Position numbers and translations under genes: made by a program. A stretch of DNA of 12,196 nt. Origin: Planctomycetaceae bacterium (GTDB lineage Bacteria > Planctomycetota > Planctomycetia > Pirellulales > Pirellulaceae). Below, one piece after another: positions 1 to 7,388 of the stretch (positions are counted from its first letter, which is position 1; each line of letters starts with the position of its first letter). Below the pieces are notes generated by a model that ran no database searches, was not told the origin of the DNA, and worked only from the letters and a program-made list of their open reading frames with translations. The stretch lies in the NCBI GenBank assembly GCA_003506095.1, contig DNWZ01000845.1:1-12196 (forward strand), in the 5' to 3' direction.

Positions 1-88
1 CCCCGCCGCAAAATTTGTCGCTTCATTAAAAGCTTTCAAATCTACGCTGAACGTTTAGCTAGCATTAACAAGATGGCACTCTGCTGGA

Positions 89-1204
89 CTACAAGCGGAG
101 CAATGCTTCAAGGCCTACTTTAGCACTTTTCTTCCAAGAATATCGATCCGCTTGTTGAACAAATGCAGACGCATTGTTACTTCTGTGCTTTAAATCAACG
201 CGAATGCAGCGTAATTGTCGACCGAGATCGCTCGCGTCAGTGGGGTTAACGTAAATACCGACATCCCCCGCCACCTCACGAAAGACCGGGATGTCAGAGA
301 GGATTACTGGACATCCCAACCTCAACGACTCGATGACAGGAATTCCAAAGCCTTCATAAAGAGAGGCGTAAATGAAACAAATTGCTTTGCGATAGAGATA
401 CCTTAATTCTGGGTCGGCTACATAGCCCAAGGAGATCGTTCGAGATGCCGCAACGGGATTACGCTGGCACCATTGCCGATACATCTCGGATTCGGCAATG
501 ATTCCAGCGATAACCAGGCGACTGGTCACGTCTTCGGGAACGGTTCGAATATAAATTGAAAACGCGTCCAGAATTAATTTTAAGTTTTTTCGAACGTCAG
601 ATGGATTGACCGTTAAATAAAAGGGAAAGTCCTCTTCGCCAAATAGGGCAGGCCGACAAATAGGCTCCTTTTCGTCAAGATGATCGCTGCCTTCGCTCAC
701 CACCGCTATTCGTGATTCGGGAATACCGAAATGGTCGACAATCTCTTTCTTAACCGTGTTTGCGCCGGTTATCACCAGATCGAGTTTGGGCATCCACCCT
801 GCTGCTTGCTTGGCGAAATCAACCGAAAGCTGGCGCCCATACAGTTCAGGATATAGAATCAAACGCATATCATGAAAAACGGCGGCAGTGCGGCAGGGCG
901 GCTTGAAGCGAATATGACCGGCATTGCCGTTTAGAATGCAGTAAACAGAACTTTTGGTGCGCACAACATTTACAACTGGCATCACGTGCCGCCCGAACTT
1001 TCCCCCAAACCGGTGGCCAATGACGTTCGGTTCACCGAGCAATTCGTCAATCCGATCATTCCATCCGCTCATGCCGAAATGCAGGTGAAAGTTTACGGTG
1101 CGATCAATCGACGCCATGTTTTTGATTAGGTTCCACGCATAAATATGAACTCCACGGAAGTTGTCGCACTGAAGAATACTCGCATCAAAGTAAATACTCG
1201 CCAT
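89..1204 (-). CDS. GT4 family glycosyltransferase
   Basis: This gene encodes a retaining GT-B glycosyltransferase of about 371 residues, a usual length for GT4. It most likely transfers a sugar from a nucleotide-sugar donor to a growing glycan at the cytoplasmic face of the membrane. Visible signs are an N-terminal glycine-containing segment (FRGVHIYAWNL), a central FHDM segment near residue 110, an SDVRKNL donor-phosphate segment near residue 202, and the acidic E-x7-E motif in YEGFGIPVIESLRLG with glutamates near 284 and 292. The reading frame extends upstream to a TTG at 1231, but the ATG at 1204 begins a good first beta strand (MASIYFDASIL) and is preferred; neither has a Shine-Dalgarno sequence. 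It is the last gene of the visible block, 47 bp after the FkbM methyltransferase gene. Family assignment is firm; donor and acceptor are unknown. Confidence 0.92.
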   Translation of the reverse strand: MASIYFDASILQCDNFRGVHIYAWNLIKNMASIDRTVNFHLHFGMSGWNDRIDELLGEPNVIGHRFGGKFGRHVMPVVNVVRTKSSVYCILNGNAGHIRFKPPCRTAAVFHDMRLILYPELYGRQLSVDFAKQAAGWMPKLDLVITGANTVKKEIVDHFGIPESRIAVVSEGSDHLDEKEPICRPALFGEEDFPFYLTVNPSDVRKNLKLILDAFSIYIRTVPEDVTSRLVIAGIIAESEMYRQWCQRNPVAASRTISLGYVADPELRYLYRKAICFIYASLYEGFGIPVIESLRLGCPVILSDIPVFREVAGDVGIYVNPTDASDLGRQLRCIRVDLKHRSNNASAFVQQADRYSWKKSAKVGLEALLRL

Positions 1205-1228
1205 ATGTCTGGATTTTGTGCGGATGAC

Positions 1229-1249
1229 CAAAGACGTGCACCGTCTTTG
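1229..1249. other. Perfect 8-bp inverted repeat (hairpin) between two genes
   Basis: Positions 1229-1236 (CAAAGACG) pair perfectly with 1242-1249 (CGTCTTTG) around a 5-nt loop. The hairpin lies in the 47-bp gap between the FkbM methyltransferase stop and the ATG of the last glycosyltransferase gene. On the minus-strand transcript it is not followed by a T-tract, so it does not look like a classical intrinsic terminator. An mRNA processing or stability element, or a weak attenuator, is possible. The repeat is seen directly; its function is inference. Confidence 0.5.
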
Positions 1250-1251
1250 TT

Positions 1252-2049
1252 TCAGTTGCGAATGACCGTCTGCTTTTTAGTTCCCACTAAGGTCCCCGCG
1301 ATTTCATACTGAACACACCCCTCTTCTACCGCAAATCCACTTTCTTGCAATCGTGCGATGCACCACTCCCGTGGTTGCGAGACGTTCGCCGCGGCATGCC
1401 ATTCGAGTGCGATCATATTGGTCCTATCTGCCAATCGGAGGAACCTGCTATCGCGAAGCAATTCGACTTCCGCCCCCTCGATGTCCATCTTGATCAATTC
1501 GATCTCACCACCCGGTAAGGTTTGATACCAGTCGACCACTCGAATTTCTTGCGCATTGTCATTTTTGTTGTCTAAGAGGCATGACCCTGCGCCATCCAAA
1601 AACATCCACGATTGCCGACTTTCCGCCCCAGCCGCGCACGGACTGATATGCACCCGATTGGCAAGGCCATTTTCCTCGATGTGCTTTCGGATTTGCTCAA
1701 GATGCTCGGGAATTGGTTCATACGCATAAATGTCCGCAAGCGGAAAGTTCATCGCGAAATACACGATAGAATAGCCTACATTTGCACCGACGTCGATGAT
1801 GCACCGCACGGACTCGGCACGTTTTTTTAGATTCGCGAAATTATACTGCCCTTCCGCAAATACTTCGCGGGCGATATGGGCGTCGTGTGTACCACGACGA
1901 AGTGCGATTTTTACATTCGAACTCTTGAGCGCAACCCAGATTTCCGGTCTGGTCCAACCTAAACGCCAGAGAATGTACTTGCACTTGGATAGGTATTTCA
2001 GATGAGTTCGCAACAGCGTGAGTTCGCGGTTTCTTGTGTTTCCGATCAT
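1252..2049 (-). CDS. FkbM family SAM-dependent methyltransferase
   Basis: This 265-residue protein is a class I SAM-dependent methyltransferase of the FkbM family, whose members commonly O-methylate sugars or polyketides. The SAM-binding motif I is IIDVGANVGYS (about residues 84-94), followed by the acidic strand-2 segment AYEPIPEHL (about 109-117) and the family hallmark KMDIEGAEVELL (about 187-198). The C-terminal segment with ALEWH (about 214-218) also fits the family. There is no signal peptide, so it should act in the cytoplasm. Its ATG overlaps the stop of the preceding GT4 gene in an ATGA arrangement (2046-2049), implying translational coupling, and only a weak GGA stands upstream. In this cluster it probably methylates a hydroxyl of a glycan residue. 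The exact substrate is not readable. Confidence 0.93.
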   Translation of the reverse strand: MIGNTRNRELTLLRTHLKYLSKCKYILWRLGWTRPEIWVALKSSNVKIALRRGTHDAHIAREVFAEGQYNFANLKKRAESVRCIIDVGANVGYSIVYFAMNFPLADIYAYEPIPEHLEQIRKHIEENGLANRVHISPCAAGAESRQSWMFLDGAGSCLLDNKNDNAQEIRVVDWYQTLPGGEIELIKMDIEGAEVELLRDSRFLRLADRTNMIALEWHAAANVSQPREWCIARLQESGFAVEEGCVQYEIAGTLVGTKKQTVIRN

Positions 2050-3176
2050 TTATCCATCTTCAAGATGTTTACAAGTGCGTCGACCAGTCGTTGCGCGTAA
2101 GCTGCGTCTGAAAAATGTTCAGCTGTTCGGATAAGTTCGCTTTGGGGAAGTTGATCAGTCTGCGAAAGTATTAATTGGAGTTTACTCGCAAGTTCTTGAT
2201 GATTTCCGAAGCTCACAAGATGTCCGTTCTGTCCATCTCGGATGATCTCGGCTGGACCGCCTGGGGCCGTCGCGATGACTTGTTTGCCTAAAGCGAGCGC
2301 TTCGACGATTACGATTCCGAACGGTTCTCGGTCGGACGCATGAACGACAACGTCCATGGCCTGCATCCAAAGCGGAATGTCTTTTTGCATCCCGGTAAGG
2401 CTAACCGAAGATTGGAGCCCCATCCGTTGCACCTGCGCGGATAGTATTCGTGGGTACTCCGGCTCCGCTGCAAATGGGCCACCGACGGCTACACAATGGG
2501 CTGTCGGATGATGTCGCAAGACCTCTGGCATTGCATCGATCAGAACATGCATTCCTTTCCAGGCTTGCAGCCGTCCCACGATCCCAATGATTGGGCCGGT
2601 ATCGGGCAAGCCAAGTCGTCGCCTCGCTTCCGCGGGCGTGATTGACCGGGCTGAACGAAACCGTGTCAGATCGACTCCCAAGGGGATGGCCACGACGGGA
2701 ACTCGAGGCTGGGCTTGCCGTTGGAGTTTTGCGACGTACTCGCTACAGGCAAAGACCGCCTTAGCTGGCAACTTTCTTGCGGCACGATCCAGTAATCCGG
2801 ATTCAGGTAATCCCATCTGAAACCAGGCTGCACTTAAACCGGCCCTCCAAGCGGCCAAGCCGCCGTAAACATGTCCTTTGGTCATCCAACCGAGGATTCC
2901 ACCACCGCCAAACTCGACGGCGGCGCCCGCAATCTCCCCGGCAGCACGCCACCATTTTCCGATTTCCCTTGTACGGCCAGTTTTTATACGCCGTGTCGGA
3001 ATGCCGAGTCGTTCAGTTTCTTGCTCCAGCGAGCCTTGCTCGAGGAAACAAATCTGGAGAGCTATTGACTCAGACGCCGGCGAACGGACGAATTGCAGCA
3101 AAGCTTCTTCCGCCCCCCCGGTCGGCTCCGCCGACGGCATGACGATCGTCCAACGCTGACCTTGCGGCGTATTCAT
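2046..3176 (-). CDS. GT4 family glycosyltransferase
   Basis: A 376-residue GT-B glycosyltransferase of family GT4. The N-terminal domain carries the glycine-rich loop PTGGAEEALLQF (about 18-29) that contacts the acceptor and donor. The linker has the IPLGVD segment (about 164-169) typical of this family. The C-terminal donor domain has GRLQAWKG (about 201-208) and the catalytic-site E-x7-E motif in REPFGIVIVEALALG with glutamates at about 284 and 292, then a PGGPAEII nucleotide-sugar segment (about 305-312). The ATG at 3176 is taken as the start; no Shine-Dalgarno sequence precedes it. It follows the GT2 gene by 15 bp and overlaps the next methyltransferase gene by 4 bp, so it sits in the tightest part of the operon. 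Substrate is unknown. Confidence 0.93.
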   Translation of the reverse strand: MNTPQGQRWTIVMPSAEPTGGAEEALLQFVRSPASESIALQICFLEQGSLEQETERLGIPTRRIKTGRTREIGKWWRAAGEIAGAAVEFGGGGILGWMTKGHVYGGLAAWRAGLSAAWFQMGLPESGLLDRAARKLPAKAVFACSEYVAKLQRQAQPRVPVVAIPLGVDLTRFRSARSITPAEARRRLGLPDTGPIIGIVGRLQAWKGMHVLIDAMPEVLRHHPTAHCVAVGGPFAAEPEYPRILSAQVQRMGLQSSVSLTGMQKDIPLWMQAMDVVVHASDREPFGIVIVEALALGKQVIATAPGGPAEIIRDGQNGHLVSFGNHQELASKLQLILSQTDQLPQSELIRTAEHFSDAAYAQRLVDALVNILKMDK

Positions 3177-3191
3177 TTCGTTTTCAACATT

Positions 3192-4151
3192 CTAAAAAGC
3201 TCCACGGAATCCTTCGATTCTCCCGCAAGTGCTATACCACCAACGCCGCAGCGCAGGAGTTGCGCCCCCCTCTTTGAGTACGATGCGTGGAAGTTGAAGC
3301 ACCCCGGGTATGCTCGAAGAACCGATCGCGATGCTCCAAAGGACGAAGGCTGCGAAGTGTACACCTTCAAGGTGCTCGCGCAGAAGTAGAGTTTCGTTGA
3401 ACACCGCGTCTGCATGGGCTGGCCCGTTGAATCCCCCGCGACAGTTGGTATCACCATCGCGACGAGGCCCGACATGATGGGTAACTTGTAACGAGGGGTC
3501 AAAAACCAGTCGGTAGCCTCGCCGTGCTAGCTCAAATGAGATCCCCAATTCCCAGTTGGCGACGTTTCCCTTTCCACGAAGTCGGTGGTCGATGCCTATC
3601 TCGCGTAGCAGATCACCGCGATAGCAGCAGTTGACTCCCTTCAAGACATCGACATCTCGCACCGGGCCAACCGCCAGGTGGTGATTTCCAATCAAACGAC
3701 CGAACCATTGCAATTCACCAACAACGTTTGCCGCACCAGGGTTGACCGCTTGGTTGTCTCGCCCGCCCACTCCGCCGACACGATCGTCCGTGAATAGCTC
3801 CATCAACCGCGCCAGCCAATCCTCCGGGAACTCGGCGTCGTCATCTGTCATCGCGACAAGCTCACCGGTGGTCACTGCAATTGCCGCATTCAATGATTTT
3901 GCCAGGTTATCATTTGATCCAGCGATTGCTTCTTGAATCAACCCCTCGCTGAGCCGAGAGTACTTGCAAATAACCGCCGCCGACTCCTCGTCCCCCTCCC
4001 GCCGCCCAACGACAATTTCGCTTGGCATGATCGTTTGCCGCAGCAGCGAGGCGAGGCATTTTGATAGCCACGCACCCCGCTTGTAGGTAGGCAGAACGAC
4101 AGAGACAGAGGGCATGCGGTCGGATTTTAAAGTAGGCGTCGGTTCAGCCAT
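3192..4151 (-). CDS. GT2 family glycosyltransferase
   Basis: A 319-residue inverting GT-A glycosyltransferase of family 2. The N-terminal strand SVSVVLPTYKRG (about 15-26) is the classical start of the GT2 fold. The metal-binding acidic motif is the DDD of AMTDDDAEFP (about 103-105). Later segments such as LARRGYRLVFDPSLQVTHH fit the C-terminal part of rhamnosyl- and related GT2 enzymes. No transmembrane segment is evident, so it is a cytoplasmic or peripheral enzyme. The second-strand acidic motif, often VDDGS, reads IVVGRREGDEES here, which is a known style of variation but worth noting. The frame runs back to a TTG at 4160; the ATG at 4151 is preferred. It lies 44 bp after the GT4 gene and 15 bp before the next. 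Substrate is unknown. Confidence 0.92.
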   Translation of the reverse strand: MAEPTPTLKSDRMPSVSVVLPTYKRGAWLSKCLASLLRQTIMPSEIVVGRREGDEESAAVICKYSRLSEGLIQEAIAGSNDNLAKSLNAAIAVTTGELVAMTDDDAEFPEDWLARLMELFTDDRVGGVGGRDNQAVNPGAANVVGELQWFGRLIGNHHLAVGPVRDVDVLKGVNCCYRGDLLREIGIDHRLRGKGNVANWELGISFELARRGYRLVFDPSLQVTHHVGPRRDGDTNCRGGFNGPAHADAVFNETLLLREHLEGVHFAAFVLWSIAIGSSSIPGVLQLPRIVLKEGGATPALRRWWYSTCGRIEGFRGAF

Positions 4152-4184
4152 TTGCTTCAAAGAATGCTATTCAAGCGGAACCTG

Positions 4185-4197
4185 GAGAGACGCTCTC
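4185..4197. other. Short hairpin at the stop codon of the GT4 gene
   Basis: GAGAG (4185-4189) pairs with CTCTC (4193-4197) around ACG, overlapping the TGA stop of the upstream GT4 gene. The stem is only 5 bp and no T-tract follows on the minus strand. It could be chance; a stop-proximal RNA structure is the only role I can suggest. Confidence 0.2.
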
Positions 4198-5434
4198 ATG
4201 GCCGGTCCAACGTCGATTCAGCGGTCAGCTTTAAAATTGCTTCCAAGCGAAGGCATACAGATTTAGGTGAGAAGTTCGCTTCAGCTGCCGCGCGGCTCGG
4301 CGCCGGGTCTTCAAGTAGGCCCAACTTTTTGCGTTGCGACATTTCCATGATCGCTCGAGCTAATGTCTGTGGTTGATCGTCATCGAGCCGAATCGACCGT
4401 TCACAGACATAGTCTCCAGTGCCATTCGTCGCACCGACAATGGACGCAACTCCGCAGGCCAGCGCTTCGGCAACCGAGGAACCAAAGTTTTCATCATCGC
4501 TCGGTTGAACCATGACATCGACATCATGAATGATGTCTGGAACCGTTTCTCGCGATAGGTAGCCCCAATGCTTTATCCGATCTGAGTACCGAAACTTATC
4601 TAGCAATCGCTCGTAATTTGGTACAAAGCCTGACTGACCAACGACCCACAATTCCACATCACAACCATCTCGGATTGCGGCTTCTAGTCCTGCAAGCATC
4701 AGATCCAAACGCTTGCGTGGCACGAACCTGCCCAACCACAAGAGCCTCAACCGCCCGCTCGGCGAACGTCGGCCTTTCGGAGGAGCAAAAGCTTGTAGGT
4801 CGATAGGATACGGAACCGCATGAACTCGCCCCGGTGAAAGCCCGAAACGCGCGATCAGACGCCGTCGCGACCATTCACTTCCAACGATTACCGCGTCGCT
4901 GAAATGGAAGGGGGGTAAGCCGAAGCTTAGCCGCCAAAGAGCATAGGCACGCAGCTTACAATACGCGACTTTCCCGGCCAGACGCTCGATCAATTCGCGA
5001 TGCTTTGCGATCGATTCGGCATCGGTACCGGGCGGACCCTGAACGAAACTGATAACGGGGCGCCTGGCGCGCCCATGTGCCCAGTCGCCGAGCCACAAGT
5101 CGACATCGCCATCGCTGGCAATTCCCATGGCCCTCACCAAACCCCGGTTGTACGCCCAGGCATTCATTCTTCCGAGCAACGTCCGGGACAGGCCCATTCC
5201 CTTTCCCCCCCAGGTGCGCCAAAGCGCATCGGTCCGTTGATTGGTGCAATCGACAACGTTCAGCCGTTCGGTAAGGCTGGGCTCCCTTATATCCATTCGC
5301 GGATCGACAAAGCTCGGCTTCGTGTAGAAGGTGACACGATGCCCCCTCCCCAGCAAGCCGGCCAGGATTACCGAGTTTGCTGACGCAACACTACCCGCTT
5401 GCGTCGAGACGAATCCTGTGGTCTGGAGATGCAT
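4196..5434 (-). CDS. GT4 family glycosyltransferase
   Basis: A 412-residue GT-B glycosyltransferase of family GT4, slightly longer than its neighbours of the same family. The N-terminal domain begins with a short beta strand and a serine/alanine-rich loop (about 10-22) where GT4 enzymes usually have a glycine loop. The C-terminal domain has LLWLGRFVPRKRLDLML (about 231-247) and the E-x7-E motif in DDENFGSSVAEALACG with glutamates at about 315 and 323. A GATNGTGDYV segment (about 334-343) occupies the donor-binding region. The ATG at 5434 has no Shine-Dalgarno sequence. A 199-bp gap precedes it, so it may have its own promoter. It presumably adds one sugar to the cluster's glycan; specificity is unknown. 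Confidence 0.92.
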   Translation of the reverse strand: MHLQTTGFVSTQAGSVASANSVILAGLLGRGHRVTFYTKPSFVDPRMDIREPSLTERLNVVDCTNQRTDALWRTWGGKGMGLSRTLLGRMNAWAYNRGLVRAMGIASDGDVDLWLGDWAHGRARRPVISFVQGPPGTDAESIAKHRELIERLAGKVAYCKLRAYALWRLSFGLPPFHFSDAVIVGSEWSRRRLIARFGLSPGRVHAVPYPIDLQAFAPPKGRRSPSGRLRLLWLGRFVPRKRLDLMLAGLEAAIRDGCDVELWVVGQSGFVPNYERLLDKFRYSDRIKHWGYLSRETVPDIIHDVDVMVQPSDDENFGSSVAEALACGVASIVGATNGTGDYVCERSIRLDDDQPQTLARAIMEMSQRKKLGLLEDPAPSRAAAEANFSPKSVCLRLEAILKLTAESTLDRP

Positions 5435-5633
5435 TCAGGCAGCAGATTTCGAGCGGTAGCTTTAACGCGGAACAAGATCGAAAGACGTGGCGAGTAACTT
5501 CCACTCCCACATTCGACGTTAGTGCTGCCGTGGCAGGAAAACGCCCGCCTCATCACTTGGCAAGCAACCTAGTCCAAACAAGCTACGCCGCTCGCCTCCG
5601 GGCGTAATCTTCCGACGCACGCCGCAGCTACAG
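5435..5633 (-). other. 199-bp intergenic gap, largest within the cluster
   Basis: This non-coding stretch separates the carbamoyltransferase stop from the downstream GT4 start. It holds an inverted repeat of 6 bp (TACGCC at 5584-5589 with GGCGTA at 5601-5606, 11-nt loop) close to the carbamoyltransferase end. It also holds a small CTGCC/GGCAG palindrome further on. Neither has a T-tract on the minus strand and I see no clear -35/-10 pair. It may be a transcription boundary or contain an internal promoter, but the sequence does not prove either. Confidence 0.35.
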
Positions 5634-7310
5634 TCAGGATTTCTTACTGACAATAAAGCTTCCGATCACGAGATGGTCGAGACCGGAGGTAAAGAAAGTC
5701 TGAATCGCGTCTTTCGGCGATTCGACGATCGCATCCCCTTTCAAGTTGAAGGATGTATTCATGACGGCATAAACGCCGGTCATTTCTCCAAACTGTTTGA
5801 TCAGTTCGTAATACCGCAAGTTCGACTCTCGGGTGACCGATTGCACACGGCAACTGCCGTCGACGTGAACGACCGCGGGGATCAACCGCTTCCCTTCCTC
5901 GGTTGCCCAAAAGCTCAGGATCATGTGTGGCGAGTGCCTGAAGTCCTGGAAGTAAATTGGCGCCTTCTCCTCCAAGACGCTCGGTGCGAACGGGCGCCAA
6001 TTCTCGCGGAACTTAACGGCGGCGTTGACCTTGTCACGGTTCTCTGCAAACCGAGGATCGCTGAGGATCGAGCGATTGCCTAGCGCACGTGGACCAAACT
6101 CCATTCGGCCTTGAAACCAACCGATCAGGTTGCCGTCCGCGAGAAGTCTGGCCGCCTCCTGCGACGGATCGTTTTTGCGGTAATAGCTCAGCTTATACGT
6201 CTTCAGGACGCTCTCGACCTCGTCGTCGCCATGCTCAGTCCCGAGATAGGAATTCTCGTCTCGCACGTAGGGCAAGCTTCCGGTGACCTGCTCGTGGATG
6301 CGATAAGCGGCACCGATGCAAGCACCGTCATCACCCGCAGCGGGTTGAACATAGATCTCGTCGATCAGCCCCGACCGCAAAAGCTCGCCATTTGCCTTGC
6401 AATTCAATGCCACACCGCCGGCTAAGCACAACTTTCGCTCGCCAGTCTGTTCGGTCACTCTCCGCAGCAGCGCGAGCATCGCCTGCTCGCAGGCAGCCTG
6501 TGCCGAACTGGCTAAATCTTTGTTGTCCTGCGTGATTGCGTTCGGATCACGGCGAGGCCCCAACACCTGCTCTAGTTTGCCCAAATCATCATCTGACCTT
6601 CCAAAAAACTTCCATCCTTCGACCTTGCAATCGTTTTCGTTCACCTTGATCAGCTCGCCCAGGTTGTAGGTAGGCCGCCCGTACGCGGCGAGGCCCATCA
6701 CCTTCCACTCGTCGCTCAGTGGCTTGAATCCGAGCATCGCCGTGATTCCGGCGTAAAAAACACCGAGCGAATCGGGGTAACGGTACTCGCCGACCTTGGA
6801 GACATGGCCATCCTTGGCATGCCATAACGTCGTCGCTTCGCTCGCACCACGCCCGTCGATCACCAAGATCGCGGCATCGCGATATCCCGAGGGGGCCAAC
6901 GCGCTATAAGCATGCGCGAGGTGGTGATTGACAAAATGCAACTTAGCGTTGGGCGAGCTAAAACGATGAGTGTATTTCCTCAGGCCTCCGCGGTGGCGCC
7001 GCCCCTGCACCAAGCTCATCACCGTCCGCTCCAGCCGCATTCTCGAAAGCGGGAATTGGCCGGTGAGGAGCAATTTCATCGTGTGCCACTCGGCGCGCCC
7101 CGGACGGTCCCACGCTATCGCAACATGATCGACGTCAGCCGCCGTGATTCCGGCAAAATCGAGTGCAGCCTGAATCGCCAAGGCCGGAAACGAAGCGTCT
7201 TGCTTGAGCTTGGAAAGCCGCTCTTCAGCGCAAGCAAACACCAGCTTCCCATCCTGCACCAAACAGGCTGCCGATTCGTGCATCGAGAAGCTGATACCGA
7301 GAATATTCAT
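5634..7310 (-). CDS. NodU/CmcH-family O-carbamoyltransferase
   Basis: A 558-residue enzyme that transfers a carbamoyl group from carbamoyl phosphate, through carbamoyl-AMP, to a hydroxyl group, here probably of a sugar. It has the two-part layout of the family. The N-terminal Kae1-like domain has NHHLAHAYSAL (about 128-138), with the metal-binding histidines, and VIDGRGASE (about 150-158). It also contains the nucleotide-site segments CLAGGVALNCKANGEL (about 295-310) and GDDGACIGAA (about 326-335). The C-terminal YrdC-like domain has FQGRMEFGPRALGNRSIL (about 399-416), FRENWRPFAPSV (about 434-445) and MNTSFNLKG (about 517-525). Length is normal. The frame extends upstream to a TTG at 7379, but the ATG at 7310 starts the expected first strand MNILGISF. 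It is the most diagnostic modification gene of the cluster. Confidence 0.95.
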   Translation of the reverse strand: MNILGISFSMHESAACLVQDGKLVFACAEERLSKLKQDASFPALAIQAALDFAGITAADVDHVAIAWDRPGRAEWHTMKLLLTGQFPLSRMRLERTVMSLVQGRRHRGGLRKYTHRFSSPNAKLHFVNHHLAHAYSALAPSGYRDAAILVIDGRGASEATTLWHAKDGHVSKVGEYRYPDSLGVFYAGITAMLGFKPLSDEWKVMGLAAYGRPTYNLGELIKVNENDCKVEGWKFFGRSDDDLGKLEQVLGPRRDPNAITQDNKDLASSAQAACEQAMLALLRRVTEQTGERKLCLAGGVALNCKANGELLRSGLIDEIYVQPAAGDDGACIGAAYRIHEQVTGSLPYVRDENSYLGTEHGDDEVESVLKTYKLSYYRKNDPSQEAARLLADGNLIGWFQGRMEFGPRALGNRSILSDPRFAENRDKVNAAVKFRENWRPFAPSVLEEKAPIYFQDFRHSPHMILSFWATEEGKRLIPAVVHVDGSCRVQSVTRESNLRYYELIKQFGEMTGVYAVMNTSFNLKGDAIVESPKDAIQTFFTSGLDHLVIGSFIVSKKS

Positions 7311-7388
7311 GGAGTAAAGTTCAATTCGAGCCGCGAGCGAACGATGCGGGTCCGTGGATTCCGTGGTGCGGATTAGCAAAGACCGTTG

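Noticed and set aside
1..88. Gene or terminator left of the last glycosyltransferase
   Set aside because: I see neither a T-tract hairpin nor a coding frame in these 88 bases.
1229..1249. Intrinsic terminator at the 8-bp hairpin
   Set aside because: No run of T follows the stem on the minus strand and a cluster gene continues directly downstream.
2777..3159. Several overlapping plus-strand frames of 93-121 codons
   Set aside because: Proline/arginine/serine-rich shadows of the GT4 gene on the other strand, mutually overlapping in different frames.
5377..5607. Small plus-strand gene in the 199-bp gap
   Set aside because: The frame overlaps the start of the GT4 gene, has no ribosome site and no recognisable protein features.
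5673..6083. Plus-strand open frame of 136 codons
   Set aside because: Antisense to the conserved C-terminal part of the carbamoyltransferase; no start signal or family motif.
7311..7379. Upstream TTG extension of the carbamoyltransferase
   Set aside because: It adds 23 residues not expected in the family, whereas the ATG at 7310 begins exactly at the conserved first strand.
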